Assembly (NCBI RefSeq): GCF_001602625.1
Contig: NZ_LECR01000088.1
Coordinates: 21,507 to 29,489 of the forward strand
From: Sodalis-like endosymbiont of Proechinophthirus fluctus
GTDB lineage: Bacteria > Pseudomonadota > Gammaproteobacteria > Enterobacterales > Enterobacteriaceae
Direction: 5' to 3'
Length of the DNA stretch: 7,983 nucleotides
Below the pieces are notes generated by a model. That model worked only from the letters and a program-made list of their open reading frames with translations, was not told the DNA's origin and ran no database searches. This document shows positions 5,872 to 7,983 of the stretch, in pieces (positions within the stretch are counted from its first letter, which is position 1; each line of letters opens with the position of its first letter). A program made the translations under genes and the position numbers.

Positions 5872-7752
5872 ATGATGGGCAGTTTACGCGCGGCCGCTAA
5901 TTACATCGTGCTCAGAATTATTCTGGCGCTTATTATTGCTGTTTCATTCGTGCTGACCGGGGAAAGCAACTATCTTATCGACGGCGATGGCGACTACGCT
6001 GCCAAGGTAAACGGTCAGCAAATCAGTCGTGTGCAGCTGGAGCAGGCGATGCAGAACGAACATGACCACCAACCAGCAGGAATCCATGGATAAGCAGTTC
6101 TCCAAATTGGCGGCTAATGAAGGCTACATGAGCCAGATGCGCCAGCAAGGTGCTCTCGCGATTGATCGATGAAACCCTTCTGGATCAGTACGCGGGTAAA
6201 GCTGGGACTAGCTATATCAGCGACGATCAAATCAAACAGGCGATCTTCGCCATCCCAGCTTTCCACACCGAGGATAAATTCGATAACGCCAAATTTCGCT
6301 CCTTGATAGGCAATATGGAACTATCGCCGGATCAATACGCCGCGCTGATGCGGAAACAATTGCTTATCCAACAGCTCATACGGGGGATTGGCGGGCACTG
6401 CCTTCCTATTGCCGGCGGAAACTGACAGACTGTTGGCGGTGGCTGTGCAAACTCGTGACGCACGTCTGGCCCACTTTTGATATCATGGCACCGGCGGCGA
6501 AGCAAACCTCGAGCGACGATGAGATCCAAGCTAGTTACAACGCACACAAAAACCAGTACCTGTCGACGGAAACCTTAAAGTAAGATATATCTCGATGGAC
6601 GCTGAAGCGATGCAGGAGAAAACTAGCGTCTACGAACAAGAGATCCAGTCCTGGTATGATTAGCACCATGATCAATTTACCATCCCCGCGCGTAAACGCT
6701 ATAGCATCATCCAAAGCAAAACCGAAAGCGACGCTAATAACTAGCTGAAACAATTGCAGCAGGGCGCTGATTTCGGCGCCTTTGCCAAAGCCCACTCCAC
6801 CGATGTCGTCTCAGCGAAAAACGGCGGCGATATCGGCTGGATAAGCGACAGTGATAACTTCGACGAAATGAAGCAGGCCAAACTGAGCGAAAAGGGGCCT
6901 AGCTGTCGGGCGTAATTAAATCTTCGGTGGACTTCCTTATCATACATCTGGACGATGTAGCGCCGGCGCAGGGCAGCCCATTGAGCGTGGTACATGATGA
7001 GATGGCGGCGAAGGTGAAACAGGAGAAAGCCATCGATGCCTATTATGCGCTGCAGAAAAAAGTGAGTGATGCGGCCAATAACGATAATGAGATGCTGGCA
7101 TCGGCTTGAAGCTGCCACCGGTATCACGGCGCAAGAGACCGACTGATTCAGCCGGGATGACGTGCCCGCGGCGCTGAATTACGATATGGTGAAGCAGGTG
7201 CTGTTCGAGGGGACTCTATTGGGAAGCAATGGGGCACCGTGCAGCAATTCAGATGTGATCACCGTCGATGGCAACCGCGCTTTCGTCATCCGTATTGCCA
7301 ATCACCGTCCCGAACATATGCAACCGCTTGAGGATGTATGTGCGCAGGTTGAGCAGAAAATGAAGCGCCAGAAAGCCGTAGAACAGGCTCGCGTGGATGC
7401 TGAAAAAACGCTCGTCGCCTTGAAGCATGGAAACGATAAAGAAGCCGAGGCGCTGCAGGTCTCTCCGGCCTGAGCTTCAGCGCCGCGCGGCATTTCTATT
7501 CCGCTAACCAAGGCGATCCCGCTGGCAAAAACCGTATTCACTTTGCCGCACTCGCCGTAGGGCAAAATCAGCTACGGCATGGCTACCAATGCGCATGGGG
7601 ATATCGTCCTGATTGCGCTGGATAGCGTTACGCCGCGATTGCTTGATGAGCAGAAGCGCAAGGCATTCGTGAGCCAGTTGAATCAAGGGATGAACGGCAT
7701 GGTGTTTGATGCGCTATTGACGAACCTGCGTGCAGCGGCGCAGATGCAATAA
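5872..7752 (+). pseudogene. ppiD: ppiD pseudogene (periplasmic folding chaperone PpiD)
   Basis: PpiD is an inner-membrane-anchored periplasmic chaperone with one inactive-type parvulin domain that acts at the SecYEG exit. The start MMGSLRAAANYIVLRIILAL and its membrane segment are intact, then the frame shifts repeatedly. Pieces match PpiD in order: LAANEGYM, SRLIDETLLDQYA, FDNAKFRSL, AAKQTSSDDEIQ, the parvulin part with RKRYSIIQSKTES and SAKNGGDIGW, KSSVDFLIIHLDD, DAYYALQKKVSDAANND, SDVITVDGNRAFVIRI, ISYGMAT and the tail FDALLTNLR. I find about nine shifts, near 6061, 6149, 6387, 6478, 6577, 6898, 7107, 7465 and 7521, and in-frame stops at 6661 (TAG), 6742 (TAG), 7144 (TGA for a Trp) and 7558 (TAG). 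No large deletion is seen, so the decay is recent. The longest product from the true start would be 73 residues. Confidence 0.95.
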
Positions 7753-7983
7753 TGCGACACTGACCGCACGCTACCTTTTAAATTTACCTTTAACTTTACT
7801 AACGGGCTGCTTTCGCGGCGGCTTGTGCTGCGTTTCTCATCGCGCGCGGTAGCGGGAATCGGGACGCCAAGGCGTGCTCTGCCATGGAGAGGAAAGTTGA
7901 GATAACCGATAATTTACAAGGACTTTAATGACCCTTATCGCTGTTTTTTCCCTGTAGCACGTCGAGCGGGCGTGGGGACCCCA
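7753..7983 (+). other. Unassigned flank after ppiD
   Basis: I recognise no gene in these 231 bases on either strand, and see no match to the ybaV (ComEA-like) gene that follows ppiD in E. coli. A short frame, ATG at 7884 to TAA at 7926-7928, overlaps by one base an ATG at 7928 that has AAGGA five bases upstream. That second frame reads MTLIAVFSL and stops at TAG 7955-7957, so it is either chance or the broken start of a gene beyond the window. A small GC-rich hairpin lies near 7806-7819 without a T-run, so it is not a terminator. Confidence 0.35.

Noticed and set aside
5707..6093. 128-residue protein starting at GTG 5707
   Set aside because: The part before 5872 overlaps the hupB terminator and has no likeness to PpiD; it is only the open upstream extension of the ppiD frame.
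6061..7521. Programmed frameshifting in ppiD
   Set aside because: There are far too many shifts, plus four in-frame stops, and no slippery heptamer is visible at the shift points. Decay explains it better.
7799..7840. Tiny - strand frame of 13 alanine-rich codons
   Set aside because: It is too short, has no ribosome binding site and no T-run terminator; nothing supports it as a gene.

Overview
The window holds the classic enterobacterial block tig (3' end) - clpP - clpX - lon - hupB - ppiD, all on the + strand. The proteins look gamma-proteobacterial and very close to Escherichia coli: ClpP has the family's usual 207 residues, ClpX 424, HU-beta 90, and Lon 786 with only a short C-terminal difference. 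The last gene, ppiD, is present over its whole length but is wrecked by about nine frameshifts and four in-frame stops. Intact core genes beside a full-length, freshly decayed non-essential gene are typical of a recently host-restricted insect symbiont. Sodalis glossinidius or a Sodalis-allied symbiont is my best guess; this is inference, not a sequence match.

Layout. 1-139 is the C-terminus of trigger factor, followed by a hairpin terminator. 140-527 is an unusually long gap before clpP, with a candidate heat-shock-type promoter near 240-266 and a cluster of hairpins at 352-425. clpP (528-1151) and clpX (1302-2576) are probably cotranscribed, with a hairpin between them; clpX ends in a strong terminator. 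lon (2795-5155) has a very good sigma-32 promoter of its own at 2679-2707 and a strong terminator at 5181-5220. hupB (5369-5641) starts with GTG, has a palindrome-bearing control region, and ends in a small terminator. The ppiD pseudogene fills 5872-7752. The last 231 bases carry no gene I can recognise.

How the genes work together. Trigger factor folds nascent chains at the ribosome. ClpP and ClpX form the ClpXP unfoldase-protease, and Lon is the second major ATP-dependent cytosolic protease; the heat-shock promoter ahead of lon fits this. HU-beta is a nucleoid protein. PpiD, a membrane-anchored periplasmic chaperone that works at the Sec translocon, would have been the envelope member of the group and has been lost. 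I found no novel system here. The points worth a second look are the insertion-rich decay of ppiD, the structured leader of clpP, and substitutions at conserved positions in ClpX and Lon.
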